Assembly: GCF_018760365.1 (NCBI RefSeq)
Contig: NZ_JAHIAB010000013.1
Coordinates: 93,143-157,142, forward strand
Length of the DNA stretch: 64,000 bases
Source of the DNA: Pseudooceanicola endophyticus
GTDB taxonomy: Bacteria; Pseudomonadota; Alphaproteobacteria; Rhodobacterales; Rhodobacteraceae
Direction of reading: 5' to 3'
Below are positions 33,050-41,618 of this stretch, piece after piece. Below the pieces are notes generated by a model. It saw only the letters and a list, made by a program, of their open reading frames with translations. It was not told where the DNA came from and ran no database searches. The position numbers and the translations under genes are program-made. The first letter of the stretch is position 1, and each line of letters opens with the position of its first letter.

Positions 33050-35521
33050 TCAGGCGGTGACCTTCAGCGGCAGTTCCTGGCGGTGCCCCGCCAGGGTCCA
33101 GGCCAGCGGATCCAGGGTGCGCCCCTCGGCGATCACCTTGCCGTCGCGGCGGAACTGCACCGGGCCGTAATCGGCATCCTCGATGACGAAGGTGCCATCG
33201 GTGGTCTCGGCGACCTCCAGCGGATGGGCGGCGGCGAAGCCCGACAGGTCCTGCGTCTCGCCCAGCCGCACGACCCAGAGGCCCTGACGCCCGGCCAGCC
33301 GCAGCTCGTGCCCCGCAGAGCCGCCCTGGCGCATCAGCTCCAGCGGCCCCGAGGCGCGCAGCAGCAGCGCCCCCCGGCCCGCGCGCGCCTGCGCCCGGTG
33401 CCCCTCGACCGCCCATTCGTCGAAGACCGGGGCCGGGAACCAGGCATGGGTGAAATCGGGCTGCGGCGCCACACCGTCGAAGCGCACGATGGCGAGGTCC
33501 CGGTACTGCTGCACCCGCGGCACGCTGGCCGAGCCGCCCCAGAAGGAGGGTCGCCCGAAGCCCGACTGCACGATCTCTCCGGGGTGGTTGATGAACAGGC
33601 TCGCCGAGGGGTCACGCCCGATCCGCGCCTGGATCAGTGTCTCCTGGTAGCCCCAGTCCTGCCAGCGATAGAGCGCGGTGCTGCCCAGGGCCGTCTCGGC
33701 GGTCTTGTAGTGGTAGAGCCGGCAGAAGGCGTTCTCGCCCTGCCAGAAGCTCCATTCCTGCGCCGCCTCCGGGCGTTCCCAGTTGGCGATGGCGGTAAGG
33801 TCCGGCAGATCCAGAGCGTGATCGCGCAGCGCCAGCGCCATCTGCGCGAGGCAGTTCACATGGGCACCGAACTGGCCCCTGCCCCAGAGCAGCCGCGCCA
33901 TGCCGGTCAGTTCTGAGGTATCGGCGACCAGCAGCGAATGTTCGTAGCTGCGCCCCTGCGCCCCGGTGATCACCCCGTGATGCGCCGAATGGGCAACCAT
34001 GGTGACCAGCCGGGTGATGGCGCGATGGGCGCGGGCGCGGATCCCGGCATCGGGGGCCAGCGCGTAGAGCGCACTCAGCCCCTTGAGGTCGATGGGGAAA
34101 TAGGTGGCCGAGTTGAATTCGGCCATCTCGGCGGCCTCGAAATGGTCGAACCAGGCCTGAAGGCGGTCATGGCCGATGCGGCTCTGCTCGGCGCCCAGCC
34201 GCCCCGAGCGGCGGAACCGCGCCTCGGGCAGCAGCGCCCCGGCCAGATAGGCCGAAGTATGGAACAGCAGCGCGTGGTTTTCCGAGAAGTACCACTGCAC
34301 GTCGTTGCCCGGCTCGTCCATCCAGTAGCGGAAATCGAGGATCGCGGCGTCGATCCGCTTTAGCAGCGCGGGCGAGAGCCGGTCGGGATAGACCATCCGG
34401 GTCCACAGCAGCGGCACGAGGGCAAAATCGGCACAGTCGAAGCAGCGCTCGATCCCCGGAAGGGCGGTGGTCAGGATGCGTTCGGCCCGCGCCAGCGCCT
34501 CGGGATCGCCCAGATCGGCACAGGCCAGCGCCGTCTCGGTGTCGGTCTCGGCATGGCGGGCGATCCAGTGGATGGTCTCGGCAATGCGCGCCTGCGCGTC
34601 CTGCGGCGCCGGGCCGGTGCGGCTGCGCCAGGTCACCTCGGCGCCCAGCCGGGCCTCGGTGGTGAAGCCGCCGCAGTCCAGGCGGAAGTCGAAATACCGG
34701 TAGTCCGCCGGGAAATCCGCCGAAGAGGCCAGCCGGACCGCCTCTGCGCCGGGCGCGATGGCCAAGGCCACCTCGTCGTGGTCATGGGACATGAAATGCC
34801 CCGCCACCCGGATGGATCCCGAAACCGCCGCCGGGAAGGGCACCGGCAGCTTCAGCACGATGTCCTCTCCGTCGTAGACCTTGCGGTCCAGGTGCATGGC
34901 CTCCAGCGCCGCCTCGACGCCCGAGACGACCTCGGCCGTGGCGGGGAAGGTATGGCCGGCCCGGGCTGCCGGCCCGTCGAGCCAGCTCAGCGCGATCCGG
35001 ATCACCGCGTCACGCTCGGCCAGGTCCTCGAAGCGGATGGCCACCTCGTTGGGACCCGCCACCAGATCGACGTCGAAATCGACCTCGTCCATGGCATTGC
35101 GGGTCGCGGGCGACAGCCAGGCCACCGGCTGGCCGTTCACATAGGCCCGCGCCGCGCCGCAGATGCCCAGCCGCAGCCGCGCCGGGCCGGCGGTCTCGGC
35201 CTCGATCGAGGTACGCGCCCAGCCGCGGACCTTCGTGGCGCGGAACCAGAAGCCCGACAGATCCGCGAAGGGAGAGCCGAAGGGCAGGATATTGCGCGCG
35301 CCTTCCCAGTCGGGGGCCTCCTCGGCGGGCAGCGCGCGGTCGCGGCGCTCCTCGATATAGGCGGTCCGGCAGGGATAGGTGTGCGGGATGAAGTTCTTCT
35401 CCTTGGTCAGGAAGAAGGTCGAATCCATCTCGCCTTCCATGGGCATGTCGGCCACGTTGTACTCGGCTTCCTCGAGCGGCGTGACCTGCCAGTAGGGAAT
35501 GGGGGCACCTGGTTTCAGCAT
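33050..35521 (-). CDS. Unassigned 823-residue protein, possible alpha/alpha-toroid polysaccharide lyase or uronide-active enzyme
   Basis: I cannot place this large protein in a named family. There is no signal peptide, so it is probably cytoplasmic. Residues 85-180 look like a beta-rich jelly-roll (LRLGICGAARAYVNGQPVAW, then FDVDLVAGPNEVAIRFEDLA), as in sugar-binding modules. Residues 310-545 are helical with aromatic repeats and contain VQWYFSENHALLFHTSAYLA (Asn 415, His 416), EFNSATYFPIDL (Asn 470, Tyr 474), a His pair at 514-515 and GRSYEHS (Arg 524, Tyr 526). After 550 it is beta-rich. Jelly-roll, toroid, beta-sandwich with Asn/His/Tyr/Arg candidates resembles the layout of toroid polysaccharide lyases. 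Its stop is 54 bases from glpD and its start 3 bases from the kduI stop, so it works with unsaturated uronates and glycerol metabolism. Confidence 0.6.
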   Translation of the reverse strand: MLKPGAPIPYWQVTPLEEAEYNVADMPMEGEMDSTFFLTKEKNFIPHTYPCRTAYIEERRDRALPAEEAPDWEGARNILPFGSPFADLSGFWFRATKVRGWARTSIEAETAGPARLRLGICGAARAYVNGQPVAWLSPATRNAMDEVDFDVDLVAGPNEVAIRFEDLAERDAVIRIALSWLDGPAARAGHTFPATAEVVSGVEAALEAMHLDRKVYDGEDIVLKLPVPFPAAVSGSIRVAGHFMSHDHDEVALAIAPGAEAVRLASSADFPADYRYFDFRLDCGGFTTEARLGAEVTWRSRTGPAPQDAQARIAETIHWIARHAETDTETALACADLGDPEALARAERILTTALPGIERCFDCADFALVPLLWTRMVYPDRLSPALLKRIDAAILDFRYWMDEPGNDVQWYFSENHALLFHTSAYLAGALLPEARFRRSGRLGAEQSRIGHDRLQAWFDHFEAAEMAEFNSATYFPIDLKGLSALYALAPDAGIRARAHRAITRLVTMVAHSAHHGVITGAQGRSYEHSLLVADTSELTGMARLLWGRGQFGAHVNCLAQMALALRDHALDLPDLTAIANWERPEAAQEWSFWQGENAFCRLYHYKTAETALGSTALYRWQDWGYQETLIQARIGRDPSASLFINHPGEIVQSGFGRPSFWGGSASVPRVQQYRDLAIVRFDGVAPQPDFTHAWFPAPVFDEWAVEGHRAQARAGRGALLLRASGPLELMRQGGSAGHELRLAGRQGLWVVRLGETQDLSGFAAAHPLEVAETTDGTFVIEDADYGPVQFRRDGKVIAEGRTLDPLAWTLAGHRQELPLKVTA

Positions 35522-35524
35522 GGC

Positions 35525-36361
35525 TCAGCGCAGCTCCGAGATCTGGACGGGATCGACGTCGGTATAGGCCTGGTTCTCTCCGGTCATGCCCCAGACGAAA
35601 CCGTAGGGGCCGGTGCCGGCGCCCATGTGGATCGACCAGGCCGGCGACATCACGATATCGCCCGATTGCACGACCAGGTGGCGGGTGTTGTCGGGACGGC
35701 CCATGAAATGCATCACGCGGTCCTCGGGGGCCATCTGGAAGTAGCAGTAGGCCTCCATGCGGCGCTCGTGCAGATGCGGCGGCATGGTGTTCCAGATCGA
35801 GCCCCGGGCCGGATCGGTGATGCCCATCAGCAGCAGGCAGGAGGGCGCGACCTCGGGGTGGATGTACATCGCCAGGGAGCGCATGTTGCTCTTCTCGGCC
35901 GCGCCCATCTCAAGCACCTTGGCCTCGGCGCGCGGGATCAGCCGGGTCGGGATATCGGCGCCCGCCGGCACCGAGTTCATGTAGAACCAGGCCGGGGCGG
36001 CGGGATCGTCGCTGCCCATGGTCACCGCACCGCTGCCGCGCCCGATGTAGAGCACGTCGCGGTTGGCCAGCGCGTAACGGGCGCCGTCGACCTCGATCCA
36101 GCCGGCGCCGCCCAGGTTCGCCACGCCCATCTCGCGCGCCTCGAAGAAGGTCTCGGTGCCGACATCGGCACCGTCCCCAAAGCCCAGAACGCTGTCGGTG
36201 GGCACCGCCCCGCCGACGATCATCCGGTCGAAATGGGTATAGGCAAAGCCGATCCGGCCCGGCGTGAACATGCCTTCGACCATGAAGGCCTCGCGCAGGC
36301 GGTCGGTGTTCATCCCGTCGATCTGATCCGGCCCGGCGCCGTATTTCTGCAGCATCCCCAT
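35525..36361 (-). CDS. kduI: 5-dehydro-4-deoxy-D-glucuronate isomerase
   Basis: A 278-residue zinc isomerase of the cupin fold that converts 5-keto-4-deoxyuronate (the open form of unsaturated uronates) to 3-deoxy-D-glycero-2,5-hexodiulosonate. All four zinc ligands are visible: His 196 and His 198 in PPHLHERRMEAY, Glu 203 in the same stretch, and His 245 in PAWSIHMG, the same numbers as in E. coli KduI. The start ATG has GGAGGA 8 bases upstream; a form 30 bases longer has no site. First gene of the operon that continues with the 823-residue protein, glpD, glpK and kdgK, and divergent from lacI. Confidence 0.96.
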   Translation of the reverse strand: MGMLQKYGAGPDQIDGMNTDRLREAFMVEGMFTPGRIGFAYTHFDRMIVGGAVPTDSVLGFGDGADVGTETFFEAREMGVANLGGAGWIEVDGARYALANRDVLYIGRGSGAVTMGSDDPAAPAWFYMNSVPAGADIPTRLIPRAEAKVLEMGAAEKSNMRSLAMYIHPEVAPSCLLLMGITDPARGSIWNTMPPHLHERRMEAYCYFQMAPEDRVMHFMGRPDNTRHLVVQSGDIVMSPAWSIHMGAGTGPYGFVWGMTGENQAYTDVDPVQISELR

Positions 36362-36544
36362 GGGATGATCCTCCTTCCGAGTTCGCGCCACCGGCCCTGC
36401 CGGCAGCCATCGTCATGCGGGGAGAGAGCGACCGGATCCCGGGCGCGCGGCACGCCGCGTTCCCGCCCGTCCGGGCAACCGTCATCCTCCCCGAAGCGCA
36501 TCCTCCCGCGCTTCCTTCCTCAGAAATCCCATTAGGAAAATATT

Positions 36545-36570
36545 TGTGCAACGTGTAATTTAATTGCATA
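36545..36570. promoter_or_regulatory. Operator site A in the kduI/lacI intergenic region
   Basis: TGTGCAA, 12 bases, TTGCATA. Compared over 31 bases with the site at 40308-40333, 22 positions agree and the right arms are identical. It lies 38 bases before the lacI start and in front of the divergent kduI operon, so it is a likely binding site of that LacI protein. Confidence 0.7.
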
Positions 36571-36608
36571 ATGAACAGAACAGCCACCCGCTCCGGAGGG
36601 AGACATCC

Positions 36609-37625
36609 ATGGCCGGTTCCTCGCGTCCCCGCATCAGCGACATTGCCCAGAAGCTTGGCGTCTCGACCGCCACCGTGTCCCGCGCCCTCAGCGGCAACGG
36701 CTATGTGCGCGAGGCGCTGGCGACCCGGATCCGCTCGGTCGCGATCGAGATGAACTATGCGATGCCGGGCACGGCGGCGGGCCAGAAGGCGCTGATCGTT
36801 TCCTCCCAGGATGCCATCATCGACTTCAAGCGCAGCCAGTTCACCATGTACGTGCTGGAGGGGCTGCGCGACCGGGCCGAGGCCCAGGATATCCGGCTGG
36901 AAACCCATATCTACCAGGGCTCCCGCGATCTGGCGGCGCTGAAGACCGCGACCGAGGACGAGGCGCTGATCGGGCTGCTGCTGGTCTCGGTCGACGAGCA
37001 TGTGCTGGATTTCGTGCGCGGGCTCGACGTGCCGGCGGTGCTGGTCAACGGCGACGACCCGGAGATGTGCCTAAGCTCGGTCACCCCCTGCAACCGCTCT
37101 GCGGCAGCGTTGGCGACCCGGCACCTGGTGCGCATGGGGCATGAGCGCATCGCCTTCCTGAGCCGCCCGGGCCGGCGCACCATCACCCGGCGGCTGGAGG
37201 GCTGGCGCGACGTGCTGGGCAGCGGCGCCACCAAGGCACTGGAGCTGGAGGTGGAGGACTGGACCGCCGAGGCCGCCGCCGAGACGATCACCCGCGCGCT
37301 GGACGCGGGCCTGGCCTTCACCGGGGTCGTGGCCGCCGCCGACATCCTGGCCGCCGGCGCCATCCAGGCCATCCAGACCCGCGGCCTGTCGGTGCCCGGC
37401 GACATCTCGGTGATCGGCATCGACGGCCTGCCGCAGGGCCAGTACATGTCGCCGGCGCTGACCTCGGTGCGCATCCCGATGCCCGCCGTGGGCGGCCTGT
37501 CGCTGGACCTGCTGGTCGAAACGGTGAAGCTGCGCACGGCAGGCGTGCAGATGCCCTCGCGCCGGATCGAGCTGGCCTGCGAGCTGCTGCACCGGGCCAG
37601 CGCGGGCCCGGCACCGCAGGGCTAG
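36609..37625 (+). CDS. LacI-family regulator of the uronate regulon
   Basis: A 338-residue LacI/PurR-type repressor. The N-terminal helix-turn-helix and hinge read RISDIAQKLGVSTATVSRAL followed by SGNGYVREALATRI. The effector domain has typical LacI pieces such as LVNGDDPEM and GFTGVVAAADILAAGA-like FTGVVAAADILAAGAIQ, and DISVIGIDGLPQGQYMSPAL near the end. The ATG was chosen for its GGAGGGAG site and for placing the helix-turn-helix near the start. It is transcribed away from the kduI operon and ends 3 bases from the convergent kduD. The nearby TATGCAA/TTGCATA sites probably belong to it; the inducer may be KDG or an unsaturated uronate. Confidence 0.92.
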   Translation: MAGSSRPRISDIAQKLGVSTATVSRALSGNGYVREALATRIRSVAIEMNYAMPGTAAGQKALIVSSQDAIIDFKRSQFTMYVLEGLRDRAEAQDIRLETHIYQGSRDLAALKTATEDEALIGLLLVSVDEHVLDFVRGLDVPAVLVNGDDPEMCLSSVTPCNRSAAALATRHLVRMGHERIAFLSRPGRRTITRRLEGWRDVLGSGATKALELEVEDWTAEAAAETITRALDAGLAFTGVVAAADILAAGAIQAIQTRGLSVPGDISVIGIDGLPQGQYMSPALTSVRIPMPAVGGLSLDLLVETVKLRTAGVQMPSRRIELACELLHRASAGPAPQG

Positions 37626-37628
37626 GCC

Positions 37629-38369
37629 CTAGCGGGCCAGCCAGCCGCCATCGACATTCAGCACCGCGCCCGAGACGTAATCGCTGGCCGGCGCCGCCAG
37701 GTAGACGGCGCTTTCGGCGATATCCTCGGCCCGGCCCCAGCGTCCGGCGGGAATGCGGCCCAGGATCTCCTGGGCGCGGACCGGATCGTCGCGCAGCGCC
37801 TCGGTATTGTTGGTGGCGATGTAGCCCGGCGCGATGGCGTTCACGGTGATTCCCCGCGCCGTCCATTCATTGGCCAGAAGCTTGGTCAGCCCCGCCACGC
37901 CGTGTTTCGACGCCGTGTAGGAGGGCACCCGGATACCGCCCTGGAACGACAGCAGCGAGGCGATGTTGACGATCTTGCCGGTGCCGCCCCGCGCCAGCAC
38001 CTCGCGCGCGAAGGCCTGGGAGGTGAAGAACACCGCCTTCAGGTTCACGTCCATCACCGCATCCCAGTCGGCCTCGGTGAAATCGGTGCTGTCGGCGCGC
38101 CGGATGATCCCGGCGTTGTTGACCAGCACGTCGATCCCGGCCCCCTCGAACAGCGGCACGGCGGCCATCGGATCGCTCAGATCCACCTGCACCTCCTCGG
38201 CGCGGCCACCGGCTTCGGTGATGCGCCGGACCGTTTCGGCGCTGCTGCGGCGGCCGGCGCAGATCACGCGGGCCCCGGCACGGGCCAGCGCCTCGGCGAT
38301 GGCCTGGCCGATGCCGGTGTTGGCGCCGGTGACAAGGGCGGTGCGGCCGGAAAGCGAAAAGGCGGACAT
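37629..38369 (-). CDS. kduD: 2-dehydro-3-deoxy-D-gluconate 5-dehydrogenase (KduD-type SDR)
   Basis: A 246-residue short-chain dehydrogenase that reduces the KduI product to 2-keto-3-deoxygluconate. The coenzyme motif TGANTGIG is at 14-21, the NNAG motif at 84-87, and the catalytic residues Ser 138, Tyr 151 and Lys 155 lie in NIASLLSFQGG and YTASK. N-terminal FSLSGRTALVTGANTGIGQ and the C-terminal SDYVSGAVLNVDGGW match KduD. It is the last gene of dctQ-dctM-kduD, 12 bases after dctM, on a transcript separate from kduI but in the same regulon. General SDRs look alike; the context raises confidence. Confidence 0.9.
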   Translation of the reverse strand: MSAFSLSGRTALVTGANTGIGQAIAEALARAGARVICAGRRSSAETVRRITEAGGRAEEVQVDLSDPMAAVPLFEGAGIDVLVNNAGIIRRADSTDFTEADWDAVMDVNLKAVFFTSQAFAREVLARGGTGKIVNIASLLSFQGGIRVPSYTASKHGVAGLTKLLANEWTARGITVNAIAPGYIATNNTEALRDDPVRAQEILGRIPAGRWGRAEDIAESAVYLAAPASDYVSGAVLNVDGGWLAR

Positions 38370-38381
38370 GGGAAACTCCCC

Positions 38382-39710
38382 TCAGGGTTGGAGAAGGCCC
38401 AGGAACCGCGGCAGCGCCAGCGTGAACCAGGGCACGTAGGTCACCAGCGCAAGCGCGAGGCTTGTCGCCAGGAAGAACGGCAGGATCGGGCGGATCACCT
38501 GGTCGATGCGCAGCCCGGCGACGGCACAGCCGACGAACAGCACGCTGCCCACCGGCGGCGTCATCGAACCGACGCCGAGGTTGAAGATCATCATGATCCC
38601 CAGGTGCACCGGGTCCATGCCGATCTGCTGCGCGATCGGCAGGAAGATCGGCGTGAAGATCAGCACCGCCGGCGTCAGGTCCATGAAGAAGCCGATGATC
38701 AGCAGGCTGATGTTCATGATCAGCAGGATGGTGATCGGGCTGTTGAAGCTGAGGATGCCGTCGGCGATGATGTCCGGGATGCCGGCAATCGTCATCACGT
38801 AGGACATGATCCCCGAGGCCGCGATCAGGAACAGGATCGAACAGCTGGTCACGGCGGAGGATTTCAGCGCCTCCAGGTATTCCCGCCAGCTGGCCATCCG
38901 GTAGCAGAGCGAGAGCCCGAAGGAATAGAGCACCGCCACCGCCGCGCCCTCGGTGGCGGTGAAGGCGCCGACGGCGATGCCGCCGATGACCACCACGACC
39001 ATCGCCAGAGAGGGGACCGCCGCCCAGAAGGTGCGCAGCACCTCGCCCGCCGTCGTGCGCGCTTCGCTGCGATAACCGCGCCGGTGCGCGATGATCATGA
39101 TGACCAGCATCACCGACAGGCCCATCAGGATGCCCGGCCCGTAGCCGCCCATGAACAGCGCCGAGATCGAGGTGCCGCCCGAAACCAGCGAAAACAGGAT
39201 CAGCGGCCCGGAGGGCGGGATCAGGATGCCGGTGGGGGCCGAGGCGATGTTGACGGCGGCCGAGAAGCGCGGATCGTAGCCTTCCTTGGCCTGCAACGGC
39301 GCCATCACCCCGCCCACTGCCGCCGCCGCCGCGATGGAGGAGCCCGAGATAGAGCCGAACAGCATGTTGGCGATGACGTTGGTATGGGCCAGCGCCCCCG
39401 GCATCCGCCCGCCCAGCAGCTTGGCCAGGTTGATCAGCCGGATCGCGATGCCCCCCTTGTTCATGATGTTGCCGGCCAGCACGAAGAAGGGGATGGCCAG
39501 CAGGGTGAAGCTGTCGATGCCCGAGAACATCTTCTGCGCACCGACGAAGAAGATCACGTCCGGTGGCAGGTAGGCCAGCCCCAGCAGCAGCGAAGAGACC
39601 CCGATGGCGACCGAGATCGGCGTGCCGAGGACCAGCAGGACGAAGAACAGCGCGAACAGGGTCACTGCGGCCCCGGCGGGGTCCAGCATGTAGTCGATCA
39701 GGGCATCCAT
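38382..39710 (-). CDS. dctM: TRAP transporter large permease DctM (uronide system)
   Basis: A 442-residue large TRAP permease with about twelve hydrophobic segments. Hallmarks are FTLLAIPFFVLAGNIMNKGG, MLFGSISGSSIAAAAAVGGV, ILIPPSGPLILFSLVSGG and GSMTPPVGSVLFVGCAV. The ATG at MDALIDYML was preferred to one 24 bases upstream because it has GAGGAG in reach and starts the protein directly after the dctQ stop. It lies in the dctQ-dctM-kduD operon, while the binding protein dctP is on the opposite strand across the divergent promoter, an uncommon split. Confidence 0.93.
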   Translation of the reverse strand: MDALIDYMLDPAGAAVTLFALFFVLLVLGTPISVAIGVSSLLLGLAYLPPDVIFFVGAQKMFSGIDSFTLLAIPFFVLAGNIMNKGGIAIRLINLAKLLGGRMPGALAHTNVIANMLFGSISGSSIAAAAAVGGVMAPLQAKEGYDPRFSAAVNIASAPTGILIPPSGPLILFSLVSGGTSISALFMGGYGPGILMGLSVMLVIMIIAHRRGYRSEARTTAGEVLRTFWAAVPSLAMVVVVIGGIAVGAFTATEGAAVAVLYSFGLSLCYRMASWREYLEALKSSAVTSCSILFLIAASGIMSYVMTIAGIPDIIADGILSFNSPITILLIMNISLLIIGFFMDLTPAVLIFTPIFLPIAQQIGMDPVHLGIMMIFNLGVGSMTPPVGSVLFVGCAVAGLRIDQVIRPILPFFLATSLALALVTYVPWFTLALPRFLGLLQP

Positions 39711-39711
39711 G

Positions 39712-40212
39712 TCAGAGCGTCTCCTCGGGGACATCGACCGGGCTGGTCTGCCCGGTGGCGATCAGCAGGGTGTTCATGCCCTGCAGCAGGATGATCAGCA
39801 CCGCCGCCACCGGCACCGCCAGGTAGACCATTCCCATGGAGATCTGCATGATCGGCGACAGCTGGGTCAGCGCCGACTGGCTGGCCTGCCAGCCGCCCAT
39901 CAGCATTGCCAGCGCCGCGAAGGCGATGGACACAAGCCCGTTGAACACCCCCAGGATGCGCTGGAGGATCGGCGGGCACAGGTGGATCACCAGTTCCAGC
40001 GACAGGTGGCGCCGGGTCCCGAAGCAATAGGCCGTGCCCAGCAGCGCCATCCAGATCATGGTGAACCGCAGGGTTTCCTCGGTGAACAGCGCCGGGGTGG
40101 CCAGCACGTAGCGGGTGAACACCTGCCACAGCATCAGGCAGACCATGATCACCAGCAATACGCAGATCAGGACCAGGAGCAGACGCTCCAGGGCCCTCTT
40201 GAGAAACAGCAT
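39712..40212 (-). CDS. dctQ: TRAP transporter small permease DctQ (uronide system)
   Basis: A 166-residue small TRAP subunit with four hydrophobic segments (LLLVLICVLLVIMVCLMLW, ALFTEETLRFTMIWMALLG, VFNGLVSIAFAALAMLMGG, MGMVYLAVPVAAVLIILLQ). The start ATG has GAGGAGG close upstream; an in-frame ATG 78 bases earlier would add a hydrophilic tail. First gene of dctQ-dctM-kduD; its upstream region carries operator site B. Confidence 0.9.
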   Translation of the reverse strand: MLFLKRALERLLLVLICVLLVIMVCLMLWQVFTRYVLATPALFTEETLRFTMIWMALLGTAYCFGTRRHLSLELVIHLCPPILQRILGVFNGLVSIAFAALAMLMGGWQASQSALTQLSPIMQISMGMVYLAVPVAAVLIILLQGMNTLLIATGQTSPVDVPEETL

Positions 40213-40604
40213 GTCTTCGCCTCCTCTCGAAGCCTTGCGGAACACCGGAGCCTCGCGTCCCTCCCGCGGTGGTGTGCCTGGCCGGAGCATGGGTTGTGAA
40301 AATCACCTATGCAATATGAAATTATGTTGCATAACGAAAAGTTTTGACCCCGCATTCGCGTGAGGCGTGCCGCAGCGCGGCATCCTGCCCGGATCAGCCT
40401 TGCCGAAGGACTTCCTTGAAACCTTTTTAAATCAGATCGTTGCGGAAAAATGCCCCGCAATCTGCACCCGCAAAAGATTTGTGTAATAAATTTACATCTA
40501 GCAAGCAATTTTCATACCGCGCATTCTGGGCCCGTCGCAGCCCCCGCGGGCCGACACCGGAGCGCCGCCCGATGGAGGGGGCGGCCCCACCCAGGGAGGA
40601 AATC
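40213..40604. other. Divergent promoter region between dctQ and dctP
   Basis: No gene seen in these 392 bases. It contains operator site B near the dctQ side and an AT-rich stretch (about 40410-40510) near the dctP side with an imperfect palindrome TGTAATAAATTTACA at 40482-40496. Promoters for both directions are expected here. Confidence 0.6.
40308..40333. promoter_or_regulatory. Operator site B between divergent TRAP genes
   Basis: A perfect inverted repeat TATGCAA, 12 bases, TTGCATA, matching site A before lacI/kduI. It lies 95 bases before the dctQ start. Confidence 0.75.
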
Positions 40605-41579
40605 ATGAAGCTCAAGACACTTGCCATTGCCGCCACCGCCGTTGTCGCGCTCATGGCCGGAAGCGTGGATGCGAAAACCCGCCTGCGCCTGGCCAACTCG
40701 CTCTCGGAGGATCATCCGACCAGCGCCGCGCTCAAGCAGTTCGCCGACGAAGTCGAACAGAAGACCGATGGAGAGGTCTCGATCCGGCTCTACCTCAACG
40801 GCGTCCTGGGCTCTGAACGCGAGGTGCTGGAGCAGCTCCAGAACGGTGCCGTCGACATGACCCGCGTCAGCGCCGGCAACCTCGAGAACTTCGATCCGAT
40901 CTTCAAGGCCTTCACCCTGCCCTACATCTTTACCAGCGAGGACCAGTTCTACCGGGTGATGACCGGCCCCGTCGCCGACGAGGTCTACAATGCCACCAAG
41001 GACAGCGGCTTTATCGGGCTGACCTTCTTCGACAGCGGCGCGCGCTCTTTCTACACCCGCGACACACCGATCAACACGCCCGCCGACCTCAAGGGGCTGA
41101 AGATCCGGGTGATGAACTCCAACAGCTCGATCCGCATGGTCGAGATGATGGGCGGCACCCCGACCCCGATGCCCTACGGAGAGATCTACACCGCGCTTCA
41201 GCAGGGCGTCATCGACGGCGCCGAGAACAACGTCACCGCGCTGACCATCGGCCGCCACGGCGAGGTCGCCAAGTACTACAGCCAGGACGAACACCTGCGC
41301 GTGCCCGACTTCCTGGTGATCTCCAACGCGGCGATGGCGAAACTGACGCCCGAGCAGCAGAAGATCGTCAAGGAAGCCGCCGTCCACGCCACCCAGGCCT
41401 TCCGCGGCATCTGGGACAAGGCCATCGCCGATGCCCGCACCAAGGCCGAGGCCATGGGCGTGACCTTCATCAAGCCCGACCAGGCCCCCTTCCGCGAAAA
41501 GGTGATGCCGCTGCTCGACGAATACCGCGACGATCCGGACTTCGGGAAGATCCTGACCCAGATCCTCGCCACCGAGTAA
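40605..41579 (+). CDS. dctP: TRAP transporter substrate-binding protein DctP (uronide system)
   Basis: A 324-residue TRAP binding protein. The signal peptide MKLKTLAIAATAVVALMAGS leads to KTRLRLANSLSEDHPTSAAL, which is the usual opening of sugar-acid-binding DctP proteins. The core has LKGLKIRVMNSNSSIRM (carboxylate-binding Arg near 165), GGTPTPMPYGEIYTALQQG and GAENNVTAL. The ATG has GGAGG 8 bases upstream; upstream in-frame codons would bury the signal peptide. It is followed 39 bases later by the GH105 gene. Together with KduI/KduD the ligand is likely an uronic-acid-containing sugar. Confidence 0.94.
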   Translation: MKLKTLAIAATAVVALMAGSVDAKTRLRLANSLSEDHPTSAALKQFADEVEQKTDGEVSIRLYLNGVLGSEREVLEQLQNGAVDMTRVSAGNLENFDPIFKAFTLPYIFTSEDQFYRVMTGPVADEVYNATKDSGFIGLTFFDSGARSFYTRDTPINTPADLKGLKIRVMNSNSSIRMVEMMGGTPTPMPYGEIYTALQQGVIDGAENNVTALTIGRHGEVAKYYSQDEHLRVPDFLVISNAAMAKLTPEQQKIVKEAAVHATQAFRGIWDKAIADARTKAEAMGVTFIKPDQAPFREKVMPLLDEYRDDPDFGKILTQILATE

Positions 41580-41618
41580 GCCCACGCCCCCAGCCTCCCA
41601 GACCAAGCGAGACGCATC

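Noticed and set aside
34553..36535. Open frame of 660 codons opposite the 823-residue protein and kduI
   Set aside because: Antisense shadow; kduI on the other strand has all its zinc ligands, and this frame shows no motif.
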